DNA of 64,000 nucleotides, from NCBI GenBank assembly GCA_916613615.1, contig OU744724.1:22926171-22990170 (forward strand), given 5' to 3'. This stretch comes from Steromphala cineraria (Eukaryota; Mollusca; Gastropoda; Trochida; Trochidae). Below are positions 36,252 through 49,244 of the stretch, in pieces. The position numbers were made by a program, and so were the translations under genes. Under the pieces are notes generated by a model, which was given only the letters and a program-made list of their open reading frames with translations, ran no database searches and was not told the origin of the DNA. Position 1 is the first letter of the stretch, and the number at the start of each line of letters is the position of its first letter.

Positions 36252-36608
36252 AGGGGCAGTAGCACGTTTTTTGATAATTTTAGATTTAAAAATGTTCACT
36301 GATAATTGGAAGTTAATGTTAAATGTATTATTTTGACAGTGTCAAAAATCTCATTACACAAGTCAATCATCCATAATCCGAGAACAAATTATAAAGAATC
36401 ACATAGAGTCAATTGGCAGCCATTTTTGTGTAAACATCTTTAATTCATTTTGTGTAAGCAAAAGGAATCGCATGGCTGAGCTTTAAGTTATATATTTGCT
36501 TTATTACTGCTTCGTTTAGTTGAAATACATTATTCTTTCAATTGGAACCATTTCTTTTCATTTTCTTGATTCACCTTTTATTCCCCCTCAAAACGTGCTA
36601 CTACCCCT
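36252..36608. mobile_element. TTAA MITE, copy 4 (unit B orthologue of copy 2)
   Basis: Aligned with 14447-14803. The left TTAA is mutated to GTAA and the right TTAA is at 36609-36612. The inverted termini are intact. Confidence 0.88.
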
Positions 36609-37659
36609 TTAAAATGATGATTTGCTTCTTCTCTAATATACTAATTCTCTTTCATTTTCTTATTACTTTAATGTCCTTGTTCTATCGTTCGATGCCATTT
36701 AAAAAGCTTGTGGAATCACGAATCAAATCAATGATATTAAACTCGTCTTGTCAAAATGTATTCGCAACGGCAGATTTCTGTGGGATCTATTCGTAAATTC
36801 GATTTCTAAACTCTTTTAACACATCTGCCATGACCAAGCTTTTGATTTCTTATGAGATTTAAAATAACATGCCGACACCATGATCATAAACAATTTAAAC
36901 AACTTTTTTCAACTGTCCATTCAGTTGCGTAAACGATATAACATCACTCAGCACGATTTGTATTGGCATTTTGTTAAAAGCATTCTCAACCATTTAAATG
37001 GTGACAAACAAGGCCGAAGATTTTAGAGAATTTCACCGAATATGTATCCCCGAAGGCCAAGCTTGAGCCAATCAATTTCGTTTATTTCTAATCAGAGGAA
37101 ACATTTCTCAAACAAACATCGAATGTGTAAGTAGTTGTTTAAGCCAAGTATTAGTTGTATGCTACAAAAATAAATGTAATCTTGTTACATCAAAATTGAT
37201 ATTTCATCTTCACATTACTTGCTCCAGTAAAAATTGAAAAATGTTGAAAATGATACTAAATGTTTCAGTACAATGAATTGTAATTTTTTTTCAGCGAATT
37301 GATCACCAGTTTTTGACCGTATTTATTTATATATTTTGTTCAATATTACTAATGGTTTGTGTAAACAAACACGTTTGTCTCTTTTTCAGATCAGAGAACA
37401 AAGAAATAAGCGTGTGTGGAAATAAAGTTTCTCAGTAACAGTTGTTATACCAATCTGTGTCTTTGTAAGAGGATTATGAAGTTAGGAGGATCTCTTGTTA
37501 ATGAACTGAAACGAGACAATGTTGGTCATGTCGAATTTCCCCTAGAGAGCTGTGTATCAACATTAAAGAAAAAAAGCTTCAGAGCCGAATATTCTGTAGA
37601 CGTTCCGTCTATTTTGCACATCTTTTATATTTGTGTTCCCTAGATTTGAAGTTATTGGA

Positions 37660-38680
37660 CCCTTTTCATTTGCAAAGTTGCATCTGATTGCAAATGTTGA
37701 GATAATATTGATGAAGTACTTGTGCAAGGACATGCAATTGAAATTCGGATATATCAGATGGAATTTGCCATGAAATTTTGTGCTTGGAAACAAATCCAAT
37801 GTCTCTAATTCAAACAGTTGATGCTGAAACTTCTAACACTTCTTTTCTATAGAGACTCGAGTGTAATTGCCTTTTAGATCAATGGCAGACATGAAAATCC
37901 TCTCTAGGTGCCGATATATTATTCAGGAAGATTGAACATTTATCAAAAAGTGGTAAGAACATATCCACTCATCTATCACTTGATTCCTGACGAAATGCAG
38001 AGAGGCTGTAGATTACAATGATACATGAAATAAAACCATATAAGTTGCAATACTTGCAATACTTTAGAACGATCTCTTGAGAAATGGATTAATCATTTTC
38101 GATAGGCGATTTCCTATCTCATTGATGTTGAAAACATTGAAACTTTTTATCGGCATATAACACGAAAATGTGGTTGATATATGATAATCCTTAAGCATTT
38201 TAAATGGTTTTGTTGTGGTGTTTATCACTGTTTAGAGTATATTGCAAAAGAATAACATTTTAACAAAAATCTAGCAAATGTTCTATGAAATATGCAATTA
38301 GCTTTTTCATTGGTGTATAATCAACAATTCAAATGTTCATCGTGTCAATTGCCTGAAAATAAATATCTTTATCATCAATATTGGCATATGATATTCGTGA
38401 TTGCTCTAAATAAAAACTTCTATCTTTACATGTCTATTATTGAAAGCAACGGTTTCTATCCTTAAGTGCAATTGGCATCGATTGAAAAATTCAAATTTCT
38501 TCATAAAATCATAAATGCAGTTAAAGTTATATCCTTTTGCATCTTATATCATATGTTTGTCTACAAGGGTAAAACGATGTATGTTTTCAATGTGAACATT
38601 TTAAAAAGTTCATTTATGTATACTAGTACTGTGAATTGAATTACAGGAATTATGTCATGTATCTTCTTGAAATACAGAAC
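37660..38680. repeat. Dispersed repeat R, copy 3 (B)
   Basis: Orthologue of 16480-17480, with all anchors present. Confidence 0.78.
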
Positions 38681-41600
38681 ATAAGAACAGAAAATAGCCT
38701 CTCCTGTGAACATCTAAATGGTTAGGTTAAAAACATTGCTTTGAAAAAGTAAATATATTGTATATTTTTAAACATTCTATTTTAGTTGGAAATGTCATCA
38801 TTAAGTTACTTTCTAAATAATTCAAGTTTCTTAAACAAAATACGTTGTTTATGTTTTCTGTAGAGATACCGAATTCTTTAGTTTAAAAATATGAAACCCA
38901 TGGATATAAAAATTAAATCATTTCTTTAATTCTAAATCTGCAGAACAGTTATATACAAATATAAATATGCCATGTCACAGGAGACGCACATTAACCCAAG
39001 TATACAATAGTTACAATTACTTGCTTTTACAAATTAATTGAATGGTTTAGGTCTTGTAATGACTTTCTCAACGCCGAATCATATCATTTCTTATGTCAAA
39101 CATTGTTCCTTACAAAATAGATATGTACAGTACATTCTTCACGTTTTGGACATCATGCCACAACCTCTTCATATAATAAATATAACGCTTTGTTTCCCCA
39201 CTTGTTTACAACAAGAACGTAAAACAATATGACAAATTTGACTCTCCCTTTGTAAAACCATGTATTTACTTAAGAAAGAGAAATAACAAATGTTCTTTAG
39301 AACCTAGCCGAGGTGGGGTTTCACTACGAACCAGATTGAAAGAAGAGGGTTTGACATAAAAGATATATCGTGGCGCTGGAACATATTCAAAACTAAAAAT
39401 CACACACTGACCGCTTCATTTTGTTCAAATATATATCTTTTGAGCAAGTTTTGTACTTTTGAGTTTTTATTCCAGTTATCTTCAAAGATCAGTGGTGTTT
39501 GAGTGAAATATATATCATGATCTGCCTCAAAAGTCCATTTTCATCAACTTGGAGTTAGATAGAACACAAATTTGTTATCTATATTTTTAGTAACTCAGAA
39601 AGCAACAAATAAGTTGGGTATCATGCTAAGTCATCACGTATTGCCGAGACACTCACTCCTAATTGTTTTCTAACATGAACATATTCATTCACTGCAAATA
39701 ACATAAGTGGTTCAAAACCGCTGTCAAAATCTCTAGAGTATTGACTGAAACGTTTTCCCTATTATTTGGTAGAGTGTTATAAAACTCTTTTACATTAGTT
39801 AGTTTAGGAACGTGAAAGTTTCAAATACAAAGTTTGCTCTATTCTCATGCTCATTTTCATCTCGGAGAAGCTCAGAGGTCCACTAACAATTCACTGCAAG
39901 CTTAACACTTTTAAACTCTTTTACCTTTATTCTTTACATCTTTGGTTTATGTAGTACATAAAAGTTGTGGTTTCAGGTTCATAAACCTTCACTCATTAAA
40001 TCAGGTGTTCCCCTATCCTTAATATGCATACATGTGACCTACAAGTTTGTAGGTAGTTTATTTAGAAGCCATTTAGGAGCTCTTTCTTGATCAAAGAAGT
40101 TGCTATGAACTATTAGACCAGAGAGAGTTTGGCCTCGAAAGGAAAACCTTATCTGACTCATAGAAGCTTTCAACTTGATCAAATCGAGTCTTGACATTGA
40201 AGTCTGAAAATTTGCTTATAATATGATTAGTCCGAATCAAACCAAATAAACCTACGATAATAAGTCAGCATGGAAAATGATTTTCGAATGTTAAACTGAG
40301 GTTCAGACAATTGAATTAAAGCTCTTATGAAAAGCTTATGATCCTCTTCATACATATTTTGACTTATGGATTTCATTGACTTTTACTAGGAGGTAGGTAA
40401 GTTAGTTTATGATTTATGACATGCATATGTTTTCTTTATTATGATGGCCAATTAATTGATTTCCTTGATTTTTACAGAGGGTTATAAAGCTCACTAAGCA
40501 CTAACAAGAACTGAAAATCAAAAATAGTATTATGTTCACTTATCTGACTGGCGTACTACAGATAAACGTTTCGTGATATCACTTTCATTGTTGTGAATGT
40601 TTCTAAGTAATTGGTTATCCCTTCATCAAGTTAAATACTACCCCTTCATTGTTTGAAATATGGTGTTTAGGTTGGCACCAAATCTGCCATTTTAAAACTG
40701 ATGTCCTGTATGCAATAGAAAGTATTTATCAGTTGAAACAAATGGAATAATTGCATACTGCTAAATGGATTATATTACTCTTTAGAATTATAAATTCTTT
40801 AAAACAAACTCGTGCACTTCAATTGTTCATGCAAAAGAAAATCCTTGACAATTGTAGCACCAGACATTGACCAATACCACTCAGAGGAATCTAAAGAACA
40901 TATTTTATAGATAAGCGCTTGGTTTTTGTTATGTATTTCATTAAACAAACAATATCTCACGACATATTGAAAGCAATTATCGAGAGTGATGCAGTTTCTG
41001 TGTCGACCTTTGATATCATAACCAAAGCAGGGGTCAAACATTAAGGTCACGTGGTGGCAACTAGAACAGGTTAGAAACGATGTATTGGGTCACTTTCTTG
41101 CTTGCTTTGAATGTGATATCCATGATAGTGAATAACTTGATAAAGGCATTTCCTTGAAAAAAATAAAATTGTCCCCAAAAAATAATTGAAAGTTTAAAAA
41201 TCAGTACTCCCATGTCAGATATGCATATGGGTATGAACAGAATATCAAACAGGTATTTTCCTTTTGAGCTACGGTGGTCCAAATGATAAATACCGTGTGG
41301 TATTGTGTGTTAGTGTACATCAGAGAAACTTTGCAAATTTGAATTAAAATATGTCCAAATACAATCAGATGATTCCACAAAGAAAACAGGAAAGTTGTGA
41401 GGGAGTGAGAATTTATGAATATTCTGCGACTGGTGGTACTACTAATGATTAAAACGAATTGTTGAACTTGATGAATGTATCTTTAACTAATGATTGCGGT
41501 TATTTGTAAACAAGCAAGTCTCATTTGTGGTCTTGAAATTGCCTACCATTTCTAATCTGTGATTATGTCTGGTCTTAATGACGTAAATGTAAATGACATC

Positions 41601-41805
41601 TATCCCCTTAATGTGGCAATACCAAAGATTACAATGAATTGAACGAGACAATTCAAGCATTTATTTGTATACATTCTATTTCATCTGTAGATCTTTTCTA
41701 AAAGTTCAGAAGTTGAATTCTGACTTGATGCTTAGCTGCTTAGCAGTTCGAATTTGGCAATGGTGATTGATACGGATATCTTTGTTCACTAAAATACTAA
41801 AATAG

Positions 41806-42345
41806 AGCCACTGGCTCTGTAGCTCATCAGGCTTTACATTTGATTTTGCTTTAGGGTGTGGCCTGCAGTTCCCCCCTTAGTAGGGGCCACGGGGTCACAG
41901 AATCTACAATTATTAATCCTCACTAGTCACGGAGTCCTTACACAAAGTTACAGCTTTCTATTCCTTATGCTTCTGAAGAAGTAGATGGGAATAGACTTTT
42001 AGGGCGTGACCCCTGTGGCCACGGGGCCACTAAAGCTACAATCTATAATCCACGGTAGTCAAGGGAGGGGTCTGTACATAAAGTGTCAGCTTTCTAGGCC
42101 TTATGCCTCTGGAGAAGAAGATGAACATAGGTTTTAAGGGCGTGGCCCCTGTGACCCTTATTAGGGGCCACAGGGGCACCACCAAAGCTACAATTTATAA
42201 TCCTCACTAGCCAAGGAGTCATTACACAAAGTGTCAGCTTTATAGGCCTTATGGTTCTGGAGAAGAAATCGAAATTTACGGAAAGTTTAGAGATGGACGG
42301 ATGGACTGACGCCGGACGCCATGCCATAAGCCAGATGAGCAATAA
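41806..42345 (-). mobile_element. Pearl-like element (unit B, minus orientation, fuller copy)
   Basis: Both ends are present: the GAGCC hairpin with AGCTCATC on the left and 'cagatgagc' on the right. About three core repeats and a decayed (GGAC)n tract lie between them. It is orthologous to the fragment at 20655. Confidence 0.78.
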
Positions 42346-42769
42346 AAGGGCTATTAACATATCATTCATTTGGATCAAAACTTTCAGTGAACTAGGCCTT
42401 TCAGTAAAAACTTTATATACTTTAATTTTAGATAAAAAAACTTGTCTTTTATAATGCAACGCCTAATAATGAGTAGTAATCCGTTTTTGGATTTAAATGC
42501 AAAGTATTCTGATTAAGACTTTTTTTCTTTAATAATTTAATTCTTTTGAATTATACAAGCACCTTCTTAAGACTAAGATGTTTGTTTATTTATCATATCC
42601 TATTAAATTAAATGTATACAAATATATTTTTCAGATAGGTAAAATTTTAAGGTAAAATTCAGCTTAATTTATCATGACTTAAAGAATGATTTAACCACTT
42701 TGTTCGACATTCGTTATTTAACTAATGATATCACCTTCACTTACACTTCTAATCAAAAACATTAACGTA

Positions 42770-43720
42770 AATTATTTCTGGTTGTTTTGTATTCATTGAA
42801 CTATTTGTGCAAGATCTAGCAATTGAAGTTGAAAATGTCAGATGGAATTTGCCTTAAAATTTATTGTCTCTGATTCAAACTTATAAAATCTTATTTTCTT
42901 ATCTGGACATAAAAACCCTCTCTAAATGCCAATAGAGTTATGATTCAAGATTGAACATTTAAAAAAAATTGTGATCCAATCATACCCACTCATCTATCAT
43001 TTGATTCCTGACCAATTGCATAGAGGCTGTAGATTACGGTCATACATTAACCATAAATATTGCAATACTTTCATTTCTTTAGAGAGTTCTTTTGAGATGA
43101 GTTTTTGATTTTATATTGGGGATGAACTGTTTTGGCATGTCATAGATACATTAATATGAAATGTACTGATGCATTAGATTGACATTTTACATGAAAAAGT
43201 TGTTAACGGTTCAAAATCGTTATACATTGTAATTTTCTTATTTTGTTGTGGTGTTTAAAAGTAAACTGGAAAGAATATAATAGTTCTACTCATTCCACAA
43301 TTCTTCTATGAGACAGCATATCAAGTTTTTCCTTGTCTTTTATGAATATATCTTATTATATTTTATTAAATATGACATATTTTTACTTAGTCAATCTCTG
43401 CATAACGATTGTTTTCCCCAAATAAACAAGATTAGAATGACCAGCAAAATGATCCTAAATATGATATTGTTCTTATTAGGATTACATATCAGTCAGATGC
43501 TATCAAACAAACATTTTCATCTGTTAAATTGTAAATGTAAACAAAATTTATATCCATTTCTTTTTCATACCACATGTTTGTCTGATATACATTTAAGTTG
43601 CCTGTTTTCCATGTGTGATATCTTTGCAAGTTCATATATGTTAATTATGGATTAAATCAAAACAGTTGTATGTCAATGATCTTCTTTAGAGTTTAAGCAC
43701 TGAATAGAACATAATAACCT
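42770..43720. repeat. Dispersed repeat R, copy 4 (B)
   Basis: Orthologue of 21460-22420. Within it, 43308-43655 is open for 115 codons, but the unit A counterpart is interrupted, so it is not called a gene. Confidence 0.78.
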
Positions 43721-44247
43721 TAACATACATTACTAGCTACGATTAGGTCAGAAAAAAAGCATTGAATTTATTTTGTTGTTTTTCTATTTCTGTTCAAAAC
43801 ATCCCCCTTAATTTGGTTCCTTGTAAATTTTAGTTTCTGAAAATAGATATGTCTTTATGTTTTATATATATAAAACAAGAGAAGAACTTCTCGAACATTG
43901 GATCGGTCGTAAAAGTAAACATAAAGAAAACAAACATTCTCAAATTGAGTCATGAACGTTGGATAAAGAACGCTTTTACCAATAAAAACAAAAGTAATCT
44001 CTTTCGTAAAGTTACGAATGGAAACAGCTTGTTGTCATATAATTTTTAACTCAAGGTAATCATTACTCTGGTCACTTTAAGTATGCACAGCGGTAAGAGC
44101 ACATTCTAGCTTGTATGTAATAAAGTGACAGTTGGATTGACATTTATGAAAATTTAAAGAATTTTTAGTTGCTTTTCCTTTACAAAAATATGGTTGTGTA
44201 AAAGTTTTTTGTTCAGATTTAGTGATACTTGGTTAACAGCATTCTCT

Positions 44248-44582
44248 CCCCACAGAGTTAGATCAAGTCAAGAAATGTTGATACAGCCTCTGTTATTTTA
44301 CGCCGAGTTTGTGGGATAGAATTGGAGACGCCTGATTGGATGCAATAAAAGTTAGTTGTGCAATCAGCAATGCTGTTCTTAAATCATCATAATAGATAAA
44401 ATGATGGCAAAGGCATTTTGAAATGAATCACCCTTTTCATGCGAGAAACGTTGTCATTTGCTTAAGAAATGTGTGCAATGGTGCACATTTTCTCCGCCAG
44501 GGAAACTTCCGGAACTCAAGGATTTCAGAGTAATATAACAGAGGCTGTATCAACATTTCAAGACTTGATCTGCCTCACCAGG
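44248..44582. mobile_element. 335-bp foldback element with ~48-bp inverted repeats
   Basis: The left arm 44248-44296 and right arm 44535-44582 are inverted copies sharing 'agatcaagtc' and 'atgttgatacagcctctgtt'. The duplication's right border lies inside it at 44332. A truncated left half ends unit A (22929-23015). A ~55-bp terminus relic lies at 14392-14441 and again at 36206-36246. Confidence 0.88.
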
Positions 44583-45334
44583 AAATTGTTTTTATTTTAG
44601 AATAGAAATGTTTGATTTTATGGATTGTTTGACTTTTAGTGTGCTGTTGTCAACCTCTGCAGCCTAACGAAATCAATATATGTATGCTGATATTAGAAAG
44701 TACACTTTCGATAACAATGGATAAAGCAATTTTTTTCCTGATAATAATCTTTTCTAAAAAGCTTGTCATCCTCTGTAAGTAATCCACCATCTACAAAGCT
44801 ATTCCTGAACTGACATTTCTTAAAAGAGATACATAAGTCTTATCTTTATATAGATATAGGTAAGATATACGATTACACAGATGATATACATTACACAAGT
44901 ATATCATAATAGCCACAATAGCTTTATGATATTTCTTTCTATGATATCGTCTCTGAATGGTATTGGTTTCGTAATTCCTTTTAATGTCAGATCGTAAATA
45001 TTTCAAATATAGGACAATACGTTTCTTAAACTGAATCCAGTTTAGAAATAAAAAGAAACACTTTTAAATAATGTTTCATGTTATTCTGACATTAAGGGTG
45101 AGACTTTGTTTAGCTAAAATGAAAATGTTAGATATAAATGTTGATATTTTTAATTGTACCCGCATAATTCAGTTAACCTTTAATTGATAATATATGACAT
45201 TAAATATTTCTTTATATCCAAAATTGTCAACATCTACAAGTGCCTGATAATGCATAAAAATATATTAAATGTTTATAAAATTGCAAATCCAAACCGAAAA
45301 GGCGTTTACAAGAAATTGCCGCAGGCTTGAATCT
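44583..45334. other. Unique AT-rich DNA right of the duplication
   Basis: No gene, repeat or RNA signature seen. Confidence 0.5.
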
Positions 45335-45338
45335 TTAA

Positions 45339-45666
45339 AGGGGCAGTAGCATGTTTTTTGATAGTCTTAAACTTTAAATTTTTCACCGATAATAATAAGT
45401 GTCAAAAATCTCATTACACAAGCCAATCATCTATAGTCAGAGGACAAAATATGAAGATTCACATAAAATCCATTGGCGGCCATTTTGTGTGAACACCTTT
45501 AATTCATTTTGTGTAAAAAAAAGCAATCGCATGGCTAAACTTTACGTTATATATTTGAATTATTACTGCTCAATTTAGTTAAAATACATTTTCTTTCAAT
45601 AGGAACCTTTTTTTAAAACATTTCTGACATCACCTTATATTCCCCCTAAAATGTGCTACTGCCCCT
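45339..45666. mobile_element. TTAA MITE, copy 5
   Basis: Between TTAA 45335-45338 and TTAA 45667-45670, with ends AGGGGCAGTAGCATG and TGTGCTACTGCCCCT. At 328 bp it is slightly shorter than the others. Confidence 0.9.
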
Positions 45667-45670
45667 TTAA

Positions 45671-46280
45671 ACATTTTCTTGGACAACTACGAAGCATCTG
45701 GTGTGACACCCTGAAGATAATACTGTTGCGTAATTTTCAAATTTTCATATTTAAAAATCTAAAGATATGTATATTTATAACACTGCTACTTTCATTTTAA
45801 AAGGGAATAATTCAGCATTAAAATCTGTTATCCAGTACTATAGTTTAAATAGACATGAAACAACGCACAATCATAATTTATAGAAAAAACATAACTCTTT
45901 TATCATGTTCGAATGAACCTCATCCTATGAAGGTTGTATCTATGTCCTGTCCCGTTAACATTTTCAGTATTGAACTTTGATTGATGACATGTCGAGATGA
46001 TAGATTGTAAGTAAACTAAGTATAGGAAACTAAGTATTTCTTTTTTGAGTGGCATTTAGAAGTTGGAAGTCAAATAAGGACGAATATTCGTCGTGTAACG
46101 TCATGTAATAAAGAAGTTGTTATCCGTAAGATATTCGTCCTTATTAAACTAAGAATTGTCTGCACATATGTAGCAGCAACTCTCTTCAATCAATCATTAT
46201 TCATGAATGAAGGCTACGGGCCCATAAACATACACAAATATACATGTTACATATATACAATGGACATATATTGAATACAT
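45671..46280. other. AT-rich DNA with a small inverted repeat
   Basis: Short arms 'aaggacgaatat' (~46077) and 'atattcgtcctt' (~46131) face each other across ~50 bp. Nothing else seen. Confidence 0.5.
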
Positions 46281-46860
46281 TTATTTTAACAAATTATGCC
46301 TTTTATCAAAGGCAATATATATATACTTACTTAGATTCAGCAAAGATTCCTTTGAAAGGGAATTCAACAATTCTTTAAAAATGGAATTACTTGGCGTTTG
46401 ATTACAAATGTGGGGAAGATAATGAAGTCTTTCTGCAGAATAAAATTGACACACCAAGAGAAAATGAAATTCGTCTTCAGTGCCTGATTTACAAACCGGG
46501 CATGCACGTAGAGATATATCAATGTTAAGCCAGCTTCCTTCCTTCATGTTTAATCTTAATAATTCTGCTCTAAATTTGATAAGAATATTTTGATGTTTAA
46601 CATCATGTATAATGCTTAAATACTTTTCAGGTTCTAGCAAACTCGATACAATCTGTACTAACGTGAACTGTTATCAAGAGAGCAATGCCAAGATTGATAA
46701 AACATATTTATACAAAAATTTTTGAAGCATTTAAGAAAATGTAGTTTATCACAAGCATCTTGTGACAACCAAACAAATCCCAAACCATGACTTTCTAGAA
46801 GTCAAATTCAAAACTACAATGCTTCAGCTACATTGAAGATAAATTTCAGCTCTCTAGTGC
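46281..46860 (-). pseudogene. Decayed LINE ORF2 C-terminus (jockey/CR1-type)
   Basis: An open minus-strand stretch (46281-46640) encodes LRACPVCKSGTEDEFHFLLVC, the Cys-rich C-terminal block that follows reverse transcriptase in many invertebrate LINEs. Up to ~46860 the same strand gives broken pieces that resemble the preceding thumb region. No start and no target duplication were seen. It probably belongs with the relic at 47870-48110. Confidence 0.75.
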
Positions 46861-47068
46861 AAGTACATGTATCTTCAGAGACGAAGATTTTCAAAGGCGG
46901 GTCGGGTCAGAAACAGTCGAAAATGCACTAAAAGCAAGATGGCGGCCAAACCTCGGGAGCTACGAATTTTCCATGATACAGGTTTTTGCAGCATTTGTTA
47001 TTGCGCATCTTTTAACAAATGTTTCAGGTCTCTAAGTGCATTTTGAAAAAAACTTTGGGCTTAAAAGG

Positions 47069-47839
47069 GCTACAAAAACAAATTGATTTTTACATCCATA
47101 TTGCGTTAGATGGGACATGGAATATAATTTAGAAAAGACAAATATAAGTCTTTAGAAATGGACGTCCGTGATCAAGGTATGACATACAGTATTATAATGG
47201 TGTTGAGATGGAATCATATCTTAGACGGTATTGTACTTCAAAATACCATATAAGCATTGCTGTTGTTTAAAAATGGTTGAAAGATTTTGGTGTTCAGCTA
47301 CTGAGCAAAGACTGTGTAAATTACCATTTATGGCTTGGTCGAATTGGCCCAAAAGCTTAGTGTCCCCTTTCCTCCAAAAGGTCTACCAGCCTCTGAAATT
47401 TGGCTTCGATAGCATAAGCCGTTTGGGCTGAAAGTTGACCAAACTATCGTGGAATGATAATAATAATGAAAAAAGAAAAATAAACACGCCAATAACAATT
47501 AGGATTGAGCATGATGGCTGAATCCTTAAATATGAACTTCATCTTCAACCACTTTACAGAGTGAGCACTTTGTTTGTGAATGGTAATTTACACAGTCTTT
47601 GCTCAGTACCTGAACACCAAAATCTTTCAACCATTTTTAAACAACAGCAATGCTTATATGGTATTTTGAAGTACAATACCGTCTAAGATATGATTCCATC
47701 TCAACACCATTATAATACTGTATGTCATACCTTGATCACGGACGTCCATTTCTAAAGACTTATATTTGTCTTTTCTAAATTATCTTCCATGTCCAATCTA
47801 ACGCAATATGGATGTAAAAATCAATTTGTTTTTGTAGCA
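47069..47839. repeat. Long inverted repeat, 261-bp arms, ~250-bp spacer
   Basis: The left arm 47069-47329 and right arm 47579-47839 are reverse complements with only about three or four mismatches seen. The match ends abruptly at both outer edges ('gctacaaaaac' / 'tttttgtagc'). It lies inside the decayed antisense LINE. Confidence 0.92.
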
Positions 47840-47869
47840 TCAATGGGGAACCATTGACTAATACTAAAT

Positions 47870-48110
47870 CTAACTATAATGATATAAGAGCACATCGTTA
47901 TTAAATTCAAATTGTAAACCTTCTTCTAGTTCTTTTATGAATAAAGAGAATAGTATAGACCTCTAAGTACAGCCTTGTCGCACACCAATAGTACATATAT
48001 TCGAAAATAATCAGAAAGTCCACCATTGACAACAACTGCTGATTCAAATTAAGTTAATTGCTAGGGGTACATAAACTGTAATTTGAATATATCATTCCAA
48101 TTGAATTTTT
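47870..48110 (-). pseudogene. Decayed reverse-transcriptase fragment
   Basis: The minus strand reads SAVVVNGGLSDYF and, after a frame change, GVRQGCT-stop-RSILFSLFIKEL. That is the V-N-G...GVRQGC...L-F-S-L-F-I pattern of RT motif B and its surroundings. It is broken by a stop and a frameshift. An inverted repeat (47069-47839) separates it from the C-terminal relic. Confidence 0.72.
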
Positions 48111-48474
48111 AGATTGTGAATTGTCATTTCATATATGATTTAAAGGGTCAGTTGCACGTTATAAAAGTTCTGTTTCTTCAAATATTCTCAGATAAATATC
48201 ATGTTTGCCATATGCCAACATATCGTTCTTCCGGTTGCGCATGGGTACAGGGAAGACGTGTGTTGACTGAGCTCCCGCAACTCGCGGAAAAAAATCCATG
48301 AACATCCACGTTTACTGATGCAAATATGCATTTTTTTCATGTAACTTAATGAAGTGAAGGTTAAGAAACGTATGGTGAATATTATTTGAAAGTGAAACCT
48401 ATTTTTCACTAAAAGTGTGAACTAAAAGTGTGGACTTTTCATCTCAACCACGTGAGTACATTTTCCTTATCAAT

Positions 48475-49244
48475 ATGGGAAAAACACGAAGTTCATCCCC
48501 CACGTCAACACACAATATCGAGGAAATAATTCTGCAATCCGAGAAAAGATTATCCTCCCAAATTTCGGATGTGAAAACAGATTTAGGAACCCTAAGAAAC
48601 GAAATAAAGGTGATATCGCAAAGTTATCCGTACGGGTTGATGACATGGACAGGGGACGTTCCCATCATGAACTCGAGATTAAAGAACTAAAGCAGCAAAA
48701 TATCGTTTTAGAACAAAAGCAACACGTCAACCAATATGAAAACAGACTTATCGTCAGAGAGATAAACGATAGAAAAGCTAACTTGCTAATCTATGGGATC
48801 CCGAAAGAACCAAGTGAAAATACAGAAAGAGTCTTGCGAAAATTCATGGAGGAGGAGCTGAATCTAGCACCTTCTCGAGTGGGGGACATATTCTTTAAGA
48901 ACGTGCACCGCCTCCCGAAAAAGCCCTACGCAGAGGATCCTAAACCTAATGCCCCCCCAGCAATAATTGCGGCCTTCTTATGCATCCCTGATCGAGATTA
49001 TGTTTTCGAGGCTGGTCGCAGGTTGAGAGGTACCGGGAAATCTATCCAAACAGATTTGCCACCTAAACTGAAAAAGCAGCGAGCTATACTCTCAAGAAAA
49101 GCCCGCGAAATCCACGATAAAGACAACCTCCACACCCGTGTGCGTCTGGTGGGGGTGGAGCACATCATCGAGACCCGCGACCCCACTATGACAGGCTCAT
49201 CTTGGCAACGATACGACATAAATATCGACCACTACTTTAAGTGA
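48475..49244 (+). pseudogene. LINE ORF1 (RNA-binding, RRM-type), one frameshift
   Basis: The ATG at 48475 opens an N-terminal frame (MGKTRSSS..., then heptad-like Leu/Ile spacing typical of the coiled coil). The frame is lost near 48600-48615 through a single-base deletion. The protein continues in another frame to TAA-side stop 49244. The second part holds the Leu-rich coiled coil, an RRM-like strand NLLIYGIPK, and a C-terminal domain with GRRLRGTG and QTDLPPKLKKQR. This matches L1-type ORF1 proteins, which trimerise and bind the element's RNA. An in-frame ATG lies further upstream at 48430, but 48475 gives a more typical start. Confidence 0.82.

Larger units (their letters stand above)
23016..44332 (+). 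repeat. Tandem segmental duplication, unit B (~21.3 kb)
   Basis: Second copy of unit A. It starts directly at the junction with a leftover minisatellite fragment (23016-23050) and ends at 44332 inside a foldback element whose left half is also at the end of unit A. Relative to A it lacks three insertions and has one of its own (~32545-33725). Confidence 0.93.

Noticed and set aside
37416..37643. Frame containing KLGGSLVNELKRDN, also seen in unit A
   Set aside because: Present in both units only because of the duplication. Differences are mostly amino-acid changing, and no B3GALNT2 or other family match was recognised.
43849..44049. 66-codon frame with a counterpart at ~22610-22750
   Set aside because: No recognised family and no excess of silent changes between units; kept only as a low-confidence note.
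48138..48165. Possible left terminus of another TTAA MITE ('aaagggtcagttgcacg')
   Set aside because: Similarity covers only the first ~17 bases and no right end is found before the LINE.
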